A DNA stretch of 45,883 nt from Acidiphilium rubrum (GCF_900156265.1 NZ_FTNE01000003.1:189553-235435), one strand, 5' to 3'; positions 7,758 to 16,355 are shown, counted from the stretch's first letter. Notes: generated by a model not told the origin, from the letters alone. Numbers and translations: made by a program.

Positions 7758-9058
7758 GGCCGGAACGGCACGGCGAGCCAGCGGCCGGCGCGGCAGGCCC
7801 AGCGCCAGGCGGGTTGCGCGCGGGGCGGCAGGCGCAGCGCGCCGGCAAACCCGGTCGCGGTGATCTGAGTCGTCGGATCGCCGAACGGCAGCCAGGCCGG
7901 CGAGCGGGCGAAACCATCGTCATACGCCGGCACGTCGACCGGGCCGGCCCGCAGCAGGAACCACCGCGCGCCGAGCGCCAGCGCGGCCATGGCGAGGCCA
8001 AGCCCGAGCCGCGCCGGATCGGCCAGCGCAAAGATCGCGCCACCGAGCAGCAATGCTGCGAGTGCGACCAATACCGGCCGCGCCGCATCCTCGGCCGCCG
8101 CGGCGCGCAGGCTGCGCGGCCGGCCGAGTGCGATGGCCGCGAACGCGCGCAGCACGGCAAATCCCATCAAGGCGAACCACAGCGCCAGCACCACGATCGC
8201 GGTCCAGGCACCGGCACCGATCGCGGCACGCCACGCCGCGCTGAACGCGACAAACCCCGGTCCGGGCGGCAACATGGCGGCGAAGGCGAGGCCGCCGCCC
8301 ATCAGCAAGGCAAAGCGCGGCATGCCGCGCGCGATGCCGCCCAGCCAGTCGAGCGCGCTGGTGCCGGTTGCCTCGGTCAGCGTCGCGGCGGCGATGCCGA
8401 GCACCGGGGCGATCAGCGCGTTCGCGATCATCGCCGCCACCGCCGCCGGCGCGGCGCCGAGGCCGAGCGACAGCAGCGCCAGCCCGGCGAACCCCAGGGC
8501 CGTGGCGCGGGCGAGGCCGGCCAGCGTGTTTGCGCGCGCCGCCCATAGCCCGCCGCCGAGTAGCGCCGCCCCGCCCGCCAAGGCGAAGACCGGATCGAGC
8601 GCCGGCGCATCGAGCGCCACCGTGACCAGGACCGACGGCACCGCGGCCAGCGCGAAAGCGCCACCCTGGCGGCCCCACAGCGCGAGCAGCAGCGCGATGC
8701 CCCCCCAGAAGACCGCGCCCAACGCTGAACCGTACGGGCCGAGCGCCAGCACCGCCAGCACGCTCGCGACGATCAGCGCGTATAAACCTGGCTTGGGTCG
8801 CCCCGCCGCCGTGATGGTGGCGGCGGCGGCGAGCAGCAGCGGCGCGAGCAGTGCGGCCCGCAGCGGATCGACCGCGAAATCTGCCACATCGAACCCGGCG
8901 CCGCCGAACCAGGGCAGCGCCGCCTGCATCGGCGCAAGGCCGAACAGCGCGACCGCCGCCATGCCGAGCGCGCCGGCGAACGCCAGACCGGCAACGCCGC
9001 CGGCCACGGCGGCCGGCATCGCAGCCATGACGCGTGATTGCTCAGAGGGTCGGGCCAT
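7754..9058 (-). CDS. HyfB/NuoL-like antiporter-type membrane subunit, degenerate
   Basis: 434 residues, almost entirely membrane helices. The C-terminal YDDGFARSPAWLPFGDPTTQ matches the YxCGy-type tail of HyfB-like proteins, and LDWLGGIARGMPRFAL (236-251) matches the loop after the central helix of Mrp/NuoL-type antiporters. The pumping residues are not retained. Relatives have a motif like HALFKALLF on the helix before that loop, but here residues 212-220 read ANALIAPVL. The whole protein has no histidine and only one lysine (K89, in a loop). HyfB usually exceeds 600 residues, so it is also short. The start at 9058 is the first ATG; ATGs at residues 11 and 14 are possible. Confidence 0.75.
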   Translation of the reverse strand: MARPSEQSRVMAAMPAAVAGGVAGLAFAGALGMAAVALFGLAPMQAALPWFGGAGFDVADFAVDPLRAALLAPLLLAAAATITAAGRPKPGLYALIVASVLAVLALGPYGSALGAVFWGGIALLLALWGRQGGAFALAAVPSVLVTVALDAPALDPVFALAGGAALLGGGLWAARANTLAGLARATALGFAGLALLSLGLGAAPAAVAAMIANALIAPVLGIAAATLTEATGTSALDWLGGIARGMPRFALLMGGGLAFAAMLPPGPGFVAFSAAWRAAIGAGAWTAIVVLALWFALMGFAVLRAFAAIALGRPRSLRAAAAEDAARPVLVALAALLLGGAIFALADPARLGLGLAMAALALGARWFLLRAGPVDVPAYDDGFARSPAWLPFGDPTTQITATGFAGALRLPPRAQPAWRWACRAGRWLAVPFRP

Positions 9059-9100
9059 GCCCCGGCATAGCAGGCCGGGCCGATTCGCCCACCACCACGG

Positions 9101-9955
9101 TCACGCCGATGCGCGCTTCTGCACCCGCCGCGCGATCACCAAACCGACCAGGATCGCCAGATCGATCGCCACGAATGCCGCAGCACTGATCCGCAGCGTG
9201 CTGAAATTGGCATCGAGCACCAGCCACGGGTTGATCCCCGAGTTGAGCTTGTACCAGAGCGCCTCGCCCAGCGCCGTGATCATCACGCTCGCGACCGCCA
9301 GGATCACGATGCCTGGGAGCGAGCGGCGGAACCCTGGCGCACTCGCGCGCCATAGCATCAGCCACACGAACAGCCCGGCCGGCACCATCGCCACCCCGAC
9401 CTCGACCTTCTGGGTCAGGAAAAAATGCCACAGCGACAGGATCGCGACCGGATAGATCAGCCGGTGCAGCGCCTTCCATTTTTTGCCCAGCCGCGCCATC
9501 GCCGCATCGGTCGAGGTGACCGAGAGCGCGATGAACCCGACCGTCGCGATCGTGCCGAGAATGAGGTAGAATACCGTCAGCATCTGGCTGACCACGAAGC
9601 CGAGCGCGAACCCCTCGTCCCACGCGTAGAGCACGATATGCGCGATCGTGTAGAACGCCGCCGCGAGCCCGAGCATGCGCCGCAGCATCACCACGCGCGG
9701 CCAGTCGAACAGCGCGCGCGCCGGCGTGACCGCGAGGGACAGGATCAAGAAGCGGATCGCCCAGAACCCGGTTTCCAGCATGGCGTGATGCACCGGCCGG
9801 CTGCCCAGGTCATCGGTGCGCCACTGCCAGAGAATGAACGGCGTCGGCGCGATGCAGAGCAGCAGCGTGATCAGCTTCAGCCAGGAAAACCGCCCGGCCG
9901 GCGTGCGCCAGGGGACTGCGAAGACAGAGGGGCAGCGCTTGGTTGTGGTGCTCAT
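9101..9955 (-). CDS. msrQ: MsrQ/YedZ-like haem-binding membrane protein
   Basis: 284 residues with about six to eight membrane segments of the ferric-reductase-like transmembrane family. MsrQ passes electrons from the quinol pool (or a flavin reductase) to the periplasmic methionine sulfoxide reductase MsrP. The family core is clear: SLAVTPARALFDWPRVVMLRRMLGL, then candidate haem ligands H106 (TIAHIVLY), H164 (KALHRLIY) and H177 (SLWHFFL). No msrP lies next to it. The next gene (HyfB-like) starts 42 bp downstream on the same strand, so msrQ may be the first gene of that operon. The extra C-terminal region (about 220-284) adds two membrane segments. Confidence 0.88.
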   Translation of the reverse strand: MSTTTKRCPSVFAVPWRTPAGRFSWLKLITLLLCIAPTPFILWQWRTDDLGSRPVHHAMLETGFWAIRFLILSLAVTPARALFDWPRVVMLRRMLGLAAAFYTIAHIVLYAWDEGFALGFVVSQMLTVFYLILGTIATVGFIALSVTSTDAAMARLGKKWKALHRLIYPVAILSLWHFFLTQKVEVGVAMVPAGLFVWLMLWRASAPGFRRSLPGIVILAVASVMITALGEALWYKLNSGINPWLVLDANFSTLRISAAAFVAIDLAILVGLVIARRVQKRASA

Positions 9956-10012
9956 GTGGGTCTCATGTGTTTACGCATCTACGCTGGCAAATGGGGCGAC
10001 AGGCAAAAGTAA

Positions 10013-10050
10013 GGCTTCTTTTTTAAAAAAAAGAAGCAAAAAACTTTTTG
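10013..10050. repeat. AT-rich double palindrome, copy 1
   Basis: The arms gcttctttttt (10014-10024) and aaaaaagaagc (10027-10037) form a hairpin. The overlapping block caaaaaactttttg (10037-10050) is itself an inverted repeat. The 38-bp unit is identical to the copy at 38401-38438 except for two loop bases. It lies between divergently transcribed msrQ and ileS, so it cannot serve as a terminator for either neighbour. Confidence 0.85.
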
Positions 10051-10157
10051 TCCTGTGGGCGCCGCGGCGCTGTGGCTTGACCGGGGTGGCTTGGGGCTTG
10101 CATATATTGACCATGAATGGGTGCTGCATCCGGCGCGTGAGCGGACGAATTATCGGG

Positions 10158-10179
10158 CCGGCCCTGAGCTAAGGGCCGG
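10158..10179 (+). promoter_or_regulatory. ileS leader hairpin
   Basis: The arms ccggccct (10158-10165) and agggccgg (10172-10179) pair perfectly around a 6-nt loop, 36 bp before the ileS ATG. A TTGACC at 10077-10082 with CATATA about 18 bp on is a possible promoter. No T-tract follows the hairpin, so attenuation by termination is not supported. A role in mRNA stability or translation is possible. Confidence 0.35.
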
Positions 10180-10214
10180 GTCACACACCTGTTTCCTCTC
10201 CTCCGGAGCTTGCC

Positions 10215-13043
10215 ATGAACGATAGCGTCCCCGCCGAGCGCGATTACCGCGCCACCGTGTTTCTGCCCCGCACCGCATTCCCGATGCGCGGCGACCTGCC
10301 CAAACGCGAACCCGAAGCACTCGCCCGCTGGGAGGCGATGGGTCTGTTCGTCCGCCTGCGCGCCGATGCCGCCGGCCGCACCCCCTTCATCCTGCACGAC
10401 GGCCCGCCCTACGCCAACGGCAATCTGCACATCGGCCACGCGCTGAACAAAATCCACAAGGATGTGATCAACCGCGCCCGCCAGATGGCCGGGTTCGATG
10501 CCGATTACGTGCCGGGCTGGGATTGCCACGGCCTGCCGATCGAATGGATGGTCGAACAACAATACCGCAAAGCCGGCAAAAACAAGGACGAAGTGCCGGT
10601 GCTCGACTTCCGCGCCGAATGCCGCGCCTACGCCGCCAAATGGCTCGACATCCAGGCCGCCGAGTTCAAACGCCTCGGCATCGAAGGCAATTGGGCGCAA
10701 CGCTACGCGACGATGGATTTTTCATCCGAAGCGGCGATCGCCGCCGAGATCCATAAATTCGCGGCGAACGGCGCGCTCTATCGTGGCCTGCGGCCGGTGA
10801 TGTGGAGCCCGGTGGAAAAGACCGCGTTGGCCGAGGCCGAGGTTGAGTATAAGGATCGGACGGATACGGCGATCTGGGTGCGGTTTCCGATCATCGCCGG
10901 TGAATTCGCCGGCAGCGCCATCGTGATCTGGACCACCACGCCCTGGACCATTCCGGGTAACCGCGCAATCGCCGCCGGCGCAAGCTTCGACTATGCGCTG
11001 ATCGACGTCGATGCGGTCGGCGAAACCAGCCACGCGCGGGTCGGCGACAAATTGTTCGTCGCAGTCGATCTGCTTGATAAATTCACAACCGAAACCGGCA
11101 TCGTCGGTCATACGCAGCGCCGCATCGTGACCGGTGCCGATCTGGTGGACGTGGTCTGCGCCCATCCGTTGCGTGGACAGGGCTATGAGTTCGATGTGCC
11201 GATGCTGCTGGGCGATTTCGTCACCACCGAAGCCGGCACCGGTTTCGTCCACATGGCGCCTGCCCATGGCGAGGACGACTTTTTCCTCTGCCGCGAACAC
11301 GGCATCGATGTGCCCGAGACGGTCAACGACGATGGCACCTATGCCGCCGATGTGCCGCTGTTTGCCGGCCAGCATGTCTACAAAGTGGCCGACAATGTCT
11401 GCCGCGCCCTGGAAGACGCCGGCGCGTTGCTCAAACGCGAGGAGTTCCTCCATTCCTACCCGCATTCCTGGCGCTCGAAAGCGCCGCTGATCTACCTCGC
11501 GCGGCCCAACTGGTTCATCCGGATGGATGGCGAGGAGCACATCCGCGACAAGGCGCTGGCAGCGCTCGATGCGACACAGTTCGTGCCGGATGCCGGGCGC
11601 AACCGCATCCGCTCGATGGTGGAATCCCGGCCGGACTGGTGCATTTCGCGCCAGCGCGCCTGGGGCGTGCCGATCGCGCTGTTCATGCGCAAATCGGACA
11701 AATCGATCCTGAACGATCCGGCAGTGTTCGCCCGCACCCGCGCCCTGTTCGAGGCCGCAGGGGCGGACGCCTGGTACGCCCGGCCTGCCGCCGATTTCCT
11801 TGGCAACGGCTATAACCCGGATGATTACGAACAGGTGTTCGACATCGTCGATGTCTGGTTCGAGAGCGGCTCGACCCATGCCTTCGTGCTCGAAGCGCGC
11901 GGCATGCCCTGGCCGGCCGATTTGTACCTCGAAGGGTCGGATCAGCATCGCGGCTGGTTTCAGGCCTCGCTGCTCGAAGCGGTCGGCACGCGCGGCGTGG
12001 CACCGTTCAAGGCGATCGTCACCGATGGCTTCGTGCTCGACGAGCAGGGCCGCAAAATGTCGAAATCGCTCGGCAACGTCACCGCGCCGCAGGAGGTGAT
12101 CGACCTGTACGGCGCCGATATTCTGCGCCTTTGGGTGATGAATTCGGACGTGCACAACGATCTGCGGATCGGCAAGGAAATCCTCAAGCAGCAGGCCGAT
12201 CTGTATCGCCGCATCCGCAACACGCTGCGCTGGATTCTGGGCGGGCTGGAGGGTTATTCCGAGGCGGAAATACTCGATCGCGCGGCGATGCCCGAGCTCG
12301 AGCAATACATGCTGCACAAACTCGCCGAGCTCGATGCGATGCTGCGCCGCGCCGTCGCCACGCACGACTGGACCGGCGTGTATCCGGCGATCCATCAATT
12401 CTGCAACAACGATCTCTCGGCGTTTTATTTCGATATCCGCAAGGATGCGCTCTATTGCGACGTGAAGCTCGATGCCGAGGGTCGGCAGCTTGCCCAGAGC
12501 GAAACAAGGCGCGCCTGCCGGACCGTGCTGGATATTCTGCACCGCTGCCTGACCACATGGCTCGCGCCGGTGCTGCCGTTCACCGCCGATGAGGCATGGC
12601 GGGCACGATTCGGTGAGGATGAGTGCGTGCATCTGGCGCAGTTTCCGCCGGTGCCGGCGGAGTGGCGCGATGACGCGCTCGATGCCGGCTGGGCGGAAAT
12701 CCGGGCGGTGCGCAAGCTCGCGAACACCCAATTGGAGGAGGCACGACGCAGCGGCGACATCGCTTCCTCGTTGCAGGCCTGCATCAGCATCACCCTCGCG
12801 GTCGATGCGCCGATCGCGTTGCAGAGCGTCAATTGGGCGGAACTGCTGATCACCTCGGCGGCCGAAACCATGATCGCGACCGATGAGGCCGGCGCCGGTG
12901 CGGCGGCACCGTTGCGCGCGCCGCCGAAAGTCACGATCGCGCCAGGGACCAAATGCGCGCGCTGCTGGCAGGTCTTGCCGGAAGTGGGCGAGGATCAGGC
13001 TCACCCAACCCTGTGCCGCCGCTGCTGCGAGTATGTCGGATGA
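10215..13043 (+). CDS. ileS: isoleucyl-tRNA synthetase
   Basis: 942 residues, normal length. It charges tRNA-Ile with isoleucine in the cytoplasm and edits mischarged valine. The class I signatures are clear: HIGH at 72-75 within PYANGNLHIGHALN, and KMSKS at 614-618. The editing (CP1) domain lies between them, with TTPWTIPGN and the threonine-rich region around 240-400. A C-terminal zinc finger is formed by C914, C917, C934 and C937 (CARCWQ and CRRC). A GGAG at about 10205 precedes the ATG. The stop overlaps the lspA start (ATGA), matching the common ileS-lspA operon. A high-level mupirocin-resistant paralogue is unlikely given this context. Confidence 0.98.
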   Translation: MNDSVPAERDYRATVFLPRTAFPMRGDLPKREPEALARWEAMGLFVRLRADAAGRTPFILHDGPPYANGNLHIGHALNKIHKDVINRARQMAGFDADYVPGWDCHGLPIEWMVEQQYRKAGKNKDEVPVLDFRAECRAYAAKWLDIQAAEFKRLGIEGNWAQRYATMDFSSEAAIAAEIHKFAANGALYRGLRPVMWSPVEKTALAEAEVEYKDRTDTAIWVRFPIIAGEFAGSAIVIWTTTPWTIPGNRAIAAGASFDYALIDVDAVGETSHARVGDKLFVAVDLLDKFTTETGIVGHTQRRIVTGADLVDVVCAHPLRGQGYEFDVPMLLGDFVTTEAGTGFVHMAPAHGEDDFFLCREHGIDVPETVNDDGTYAADVPLFAGQHVYKVADNVCRALEDAGALLKREEFLHSYPHSWRSKAPLIYLARPNWFIRMDGEEHIRDKALAALDATQFVPDAGRNRIRSMVESRPDWCISRQRAWGVPIALFMRKSDKSILNDPAVFARTRALFEAAGADAWYARPAADFLGNGYNPDDYEQVFDIVDVWFESGSTHAFVLEARGMPWPADLYLEGSDQHRGWFQASLLEAVGTRGVAPFKAIVTDGFVLDEQGRKMSKSLGNVTAPQEVIDLYGADILRLWVMNSDVHNDLRIGKEILKQQADLYRRIRNTLRWILGGLEGYSEAEILDRAAMPELEQYMLHKLAELDAMLRRAVATHDWTGVYPAIHQFCNNDLSAFYFDIRKDALYCDVKLDAEGRQLAQSETRRACRTVLDILHRCLTTWLAPVLPFTADEAWRARFGEDECVHLAQFPPVPAEWRDDALDAGWAEIRAVRKLANTQLEEARRSGDIASSLQACISITLAVDAPIALQSVNWAELLITSAAETMIATDEAGAGAAAPLRAPPKVTIAPGTKCARCWQVLPEVGEDQAHPTLCRRCCEYVG

Positions 13044-13549
13044 ACCGCCGCCTTGCCGGCGTGGTGATGGCGCTGGTCGTCCTGCTGGCTGATCAGGCGT
13101 CGAAATACTGGGTGCTGTACGGTCTCGACCTGCCGCAGCGCGCGGTCGTGCGGATCCTGCCGGTGCTGAATTTCGCGATGGTATGGAACCACGGCGTCAC
13201 CTTCGGGATTCTGGCGGGCGATAACGCCACGCTGCTGCTCATCGTGGTGGCCGCGGTCGCGGTGATCGCGCTGGCGGTCTGGCTGTGGCGGGCGGTGCAT
13301 CTGACGACGACGCTGGCGGTGGGCGCGATCATCGGCGGGGCGATCGGCAATATTATTTCGCGGGTGCAGTACGGCGCGGTGGTCGATTTCATCGATGCGC
13401 ATATCGGCGCCTATCATTGGTATGTATTCAATGTCGCGGATGCCGCGATCGTCTGCGGTGTCGGGACGTTGATTCTCGACTCGATGCTCCGTCGTGAGCC
13501 CGCCGCTCCCTTGCCCACCGGGGCGCGCGGCGATAAGGAGGCGTCATGA
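13040..13549 (+). CDS. lspA: lipoprotein signal peptidase (signal peptidase II)
   Basis: 169 residues with four membrane helices. It is an aspartyl protease of the inner membrane that cleaves signal peptides from diacylglyceryl-modified prolipoproteins. The catalytic pair is D116 in YGAVVDFID and D134 in FNVADAAIV. The N-terminal DQASKYWV and central N-x-G stretch WNHGVTFGIL are also family marks. The usual GNxxDR motif reads GNIISR here, a variation worth noting since that residue is not the catalytic Asp. The ATG at 13040 overlaps the ileS stop, and the gene's own stop overlaps the lipoprotein gene that follows. Confidence 0.96.
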   Translation: MNRRLAGVVMALVVLLADQASKYWVLYGLDLPQRAVVRILPVLNFAMVWNHGVTFGILAGDNATLLLIVVAAVAVIALAVWLWRAVHLTTTLAVGAIIGGAIGNIISRVQYGAVVDFIDAHIGAYHWYVFNVADAAIVCGVGTLILDSMLRREPAAPLPTGARGDKEAS

Positions 13550-14124
13550 TCCGCACACGCAAATCGGCCGCGCCGTTGACCCTTGCCGCCATCGCCACCA
13601 TCGCGACACTGGCGCTCGCCGGGTGCAGCGATGCCTCGAAAACCTTCGGGCTCGAGGTCACCCCGCCCGATGCCTACGATGTCGCGACCGAGGCACCGCT
13701 GTCGATGCCACCCGATCTCGCGCTGCCGACGCCGCAGCCCGGCGCGCCCCGGCCGCAGCAGGTCTCCGCATCGCAGCAGGCCGAGGACGTGCTCTCGCCG
13801 CAGACGGCACTCGCCAATGGCGATGCCAGCATGGGCCCCGGCCAGCAGGCCTTGTTGCAGGAGGCCGGACCGACGCCACCGTCCGGGATTCGGACCATCG
13901 TCAATCACCAGGCCGAGCTTGAAAGCCGCAGCCCGGGTTTTGTGTCCTCGCTGATGTCGCTCGGCGGCGGCAAGCCGGGCGATCAGGTGGTCAATGCCTC
14001 GGCCGAGCAGCGGCGCCTGCAGGAAAATGCCGCCCTCGGCACGCCGGCGACTTCGGGTGCCACGCCGCAGCAGAGTGCCACACCGTCCAAGGGCATCATC
14101 GGGCGGATTCTCAACATTTTCTGA
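13546..14124 (+). CDS. DUF3035 lipoprotein, BamF-like
   Basis: 192 residues with a lipoprotein signal: positively charged start, hydrophobic stretch and lipobox LALAGC (C27 is the lipidated cysteine). After it comes the DUF3035 signature, a short stretch of the type FGL..TPPDAYDVATEAPLSMPPDLALPTP. In Caulobacter the DUF3035 lipoprotein BamF is part of the outer-membrane beta-barrel assembly complex; applying that role here is by family analogy. The rest is low-complexity and Gln/Ala-rich. Placement right after lspA, with a 4-bp overlap, means the lipoprotein and its processing enzyme share an operon. Confidence 0.8.
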   Translation: MIRTRKSAAPLTLAAIATIATLALAGCSDASKTFGLEVTPPDAYDVATEAPLSMPPDLALPTPQPGAPRPQQVSASQQAEDVLSPQTALANGDASMGPGQQALLQEAGPTPPSGIRTIVNHQAELESRSPGFVSSLMSLGGGKPGDQVVNASAEQRRLQENAALGTPATSGATPQQSATPSKGIIGRILNIF

Positions 14125-14192
14125 GCCGTCCGCATGTGAGCCTTGACGCAGCGCCGGTTGCACGCAGCTGAACAACTTGCATATCGGTTGGC

Positions 14193-15404
14193 ATGTCCGA
14201 CTCCATGAAGCCTTCGACCGGCCCGGCCGCACCATCCGCCGGCCTGGTCACCCTGTACGCCGTCGCGGCCGGCGCGGTGGTGGCCAATTTATATTATGCC
14301 CAACCGCTGGTCGGGTTGATCGCGCCCGCGCTGCATCTGCCCAAGCCAATCGCGAGCCTGTTGGTGACCTTCACCCAGCTTGGCTATGCGAGCGGGCTGT
14401 TGCTGCTGGTGCCGCTGGGCGATCTGGTCGAGAACCGAGCGCTCAGTACCCGGTTGATCGGCGGTTCGGTCGTCGCCCTCGCGCTGGCCGCCACCGCCTG
14501 GACCTGGCCGATCTTTCTGGCCGCCGCCCTGCTGATCGGCCTGTGTTCGAGTGCGGTGCAGATATTGGTGCCGATGATCGCGACGCTGACGCCGGATGCC
14601 ACGCGTGGCCGGGTGGTCGGCAACGTGATGGGCGGGCTGGTGTTCGGCATTCTGCTGGCCCGGCCGGTGGCGAGCCTGATCGCCTATGCGGTGGGCTGGC
14701 GCGCGGTGTTCGGCCTCTCGGCGCTGGGCATGGCCGCGCTGTTTCTGGTGCTGCGCCGTAAGTTGCCGCACGTCGCGCCGAAGGCGCGGGCGGGGTATTT
14801 TTCGCTCATTCTCAGCATGTTCAAACTCTACGCGACCGAGCCGACCCTGCGGCGGCGGGCGGCCTATCAATGCGCGGCGTTCGGCGTGTTCAGCCTGTAT
14901 TGGACGGCGGTGCCGATCTATCTGACCGAGCGGTTCCACTACACGCAATTCGGCATCGCGGTGTTCGCGCTGGTCGGTGCTGCGGGGGCGATTTCAGCGC
15001 CTTTGGCCGGCCGGCTGGCCGATGCGGGCTATGGCAGGGTGGGTAGCGCGGTTTCGCTCGCGCTGGTGCTGGCCTCGTTCGGGGTCTCGGCGCTGGGTGC
15101 GGCGCTGCACAGCGTGGTGCTGCTGGCGCTGGCGGGCGTTGCGCTCGATTTCGGCGTGCAGGCGAACAACGTGCTCGGCCAGCGCGCGATCTATGCGCTG
15201 GCGCCGGAGCTGCGGGCGCGGCTGAATGGCGCGTATATGGCGGCGTTCTTTGTCGGCGGCGCGACCGGCTCGGCGGTGGCGAGTGCCCTGCTGATCCGCG
15301 GCGGCTGGACGCTGGTCGCCCTGGTCGGCGCGGCGGCCCCTGCCCTCGCGCTGAGCTATTTCATCCTGAACGAAATCCGGCGGCGGCGCGCGGCGTTTGC
15401 CTGA
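14193..15404 (+). CDS. MFS transporter, efflux type
   Basis: 403 residues with about twelve membrane helices. It is a major facilitator superfamily permease of the drug/sugar-efflux group. The first helix motif NLYYAQPLVGLIAPAL is typical of a group of uncharacterised AraJ/YgaY-like exporters. The loop between helices 2 and 3 reads VPLGDLVENR, matching the MFS motif A in reduced form, and the equivalent half-repeat loop is GRLADAGYGR. The substrate cannot be read from the sequence. It follows the BamF-like gene with a 68-bp gap and converges on the hydrolase gene. An MFS regulator is not adjacent. Confidence 0.88.
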   Translation: MSDSMKPSTGPAAPSAGLVTLYAVAAGAVVANLYYAQPLVGLIAPALHLPKPIASLLVTFTQLGYASGLLLLVPLGDLVENRALSTRLIGGSVVALALAATAWTWPIFLAAALLIGLCSSAVQILVPMIATLTPDATRGRVVGNVMGGLVFGILLARPVASLIAYAVGWRAVFGLSALGMAALFLVLRRKLPHVAPKARAGYFSLILSMFKLYATEPTLRRRAAYQCAAFGVFSLYWTAVPIYLTERFHYTQFGIAVFALVGAAGAISAPLAGRLADAGYGRVGSAVSLALVLASFGVSALGAALHSVVLLALAGVALDFGVQANNVLGQRAIYALAPELRARLNGAYMAAFFVGGATGSAVASALLIRGGWTLVALVGAAAPALALSYFILNEIRRRRAAFA

Positions 15405-15432
15405 CGCCGGCCGCCGCCGCGCGGCTTGATCG

Positions 15433-16323
15433 CTAGCGCGCCGCACCGCGGATGAAGGCGGCGCTGTCATCGAGCGTCTGGCGGCCTTCCGGCACGAAAC
15501 TGTGAAACATCGGCCAGACATGCGGCACCACCGGCCAGATTCGCAGCAGGCTTACCACACCGGCGGCGCGGGCCTTTTCGTCGAACCGCACGCTGTCGTC
15601 GCGCAGAACCTCGTTGGCGCCGACATGGATCATCAGCGGCGGCAAGCCGGCAAGATCGCCATACAGCGGCGAGGCGTGCGGCGTGCGTGGATCGGCGTCG
15701 CCGAGGTACATTTTTGCCCCGTCGGCGATTTTGGTGCCGATGATCATCGGGTCGCGCCCCTCGTTCTCGATCGCGCTGGCACCGGTGCCGGCCAGATCGG
15801 TCCAGGGCGAGAACACCACGGCGCGCGCCGGCATCGGCAGGCCGGCCTGCTTCGCCGCGAGCAGCACGGCGAGCGCCAGGCCGCCGCCGGCGGAATCGCC
15901 TGCGATCGCGAAGCGTTCCGGCACCACGCCCTGGTCGAGCAGGCCGCGATAGGCGGCCAGACCATCATCGACCGCCGCAGGATAGCGGTGTTCGGGGGCG
16001 AGCCGATAATTGGCGGCGTACACGCGAACGCCGCGCCGGGCGAGCGCGCCGGTGATCGGGCGGTGGGTTTCGGCCGAACAGACCAGATAGGCGCCGCCGT
16101 GAAAATACAGCACAGTCATCGCCGGGCGGGCACCCTCGGCCGGTTCGACCCACTCGCCCGGCACGCCGCCGATCACCGCCTCGGTATAGCGCACGCCGCG
16201 CGGCACCGGCATCGGTGATTTGAAGGCGCGGCGGACGGTTTCAGGATCGGCGCTGCCGGAGAGCTTGCGCTTGACCTGATAGCGCAGGACCGGATTGAGC
16301 AGATGAGCGGCAAGACTGGCCAT
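15433..16323 (-). CDS. alpha/beta hydrolase (hormone-sensitive lipase-like esterase)
   Basis: 296 residues. The HSL-type signature is intact: an oxyanion-hole HGGA in LYFHGGAYLV, the nucleophile serine in AGDSAGGGLALAV, a likely catalytic Asp in VLRDDSVRFDE, and the histidine in VVPHVWPMF. Such enzymes hydrolyse short-chain acyl esters in the cytoplasm; some act on small ester metabolites. A cap region precedes the core (residues 1-70). It is followed on the same strand, upstream, by an SDR gene (gap about 30 bp), so the two may share a transcript and act on related small molecules. The physiological substrate is unknown. Confidence 0.9.
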   Translation of the reverse strand: MASLAAHLLNPVLRYQVKRKLSGSADPETVRRAFKSPMPVPRGVRYTEAVIGGVPGEWVEPAEGARPAMTVLYFHGGAYLVCSAETHRPITGALARRGVRVYAANYRLAPEHRYPAAVDDGLAAYRGLLDQGVVPERFAIAGDSAGGGLALAVLLAAKQAGLPMPARAVVFSPWTDLAGTGASAIENEGRDPMIIGTKIADGAKMYLGDADPRTPHASPLYGDLAGLPPLMIHVGANEVLRDDSVRFDEKARAAGVVSLLRIWPVVPHVWPMFHSFVPEGRQTLDDSAAFIRGAAR

Positions 16324-16355
16324 GGCGACTCCTTGAGGTCAACGGCGGGACGGTA

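Noticed and set aside
10051-10214. T-box riboswitch in front of ileS.
   Set aside because: No T-box sequence, specifier loop or terminator is seen, and alphaproteobacteria do not normally use it for ileS.
10722-13004. A 760-codon open frame on the minus strand inside ileS.
   Set aside because: It mirrors the codon pattern of ileS in high-GC DNA, has low-complexity composition and lacks any domain; ileS is unambiguous.
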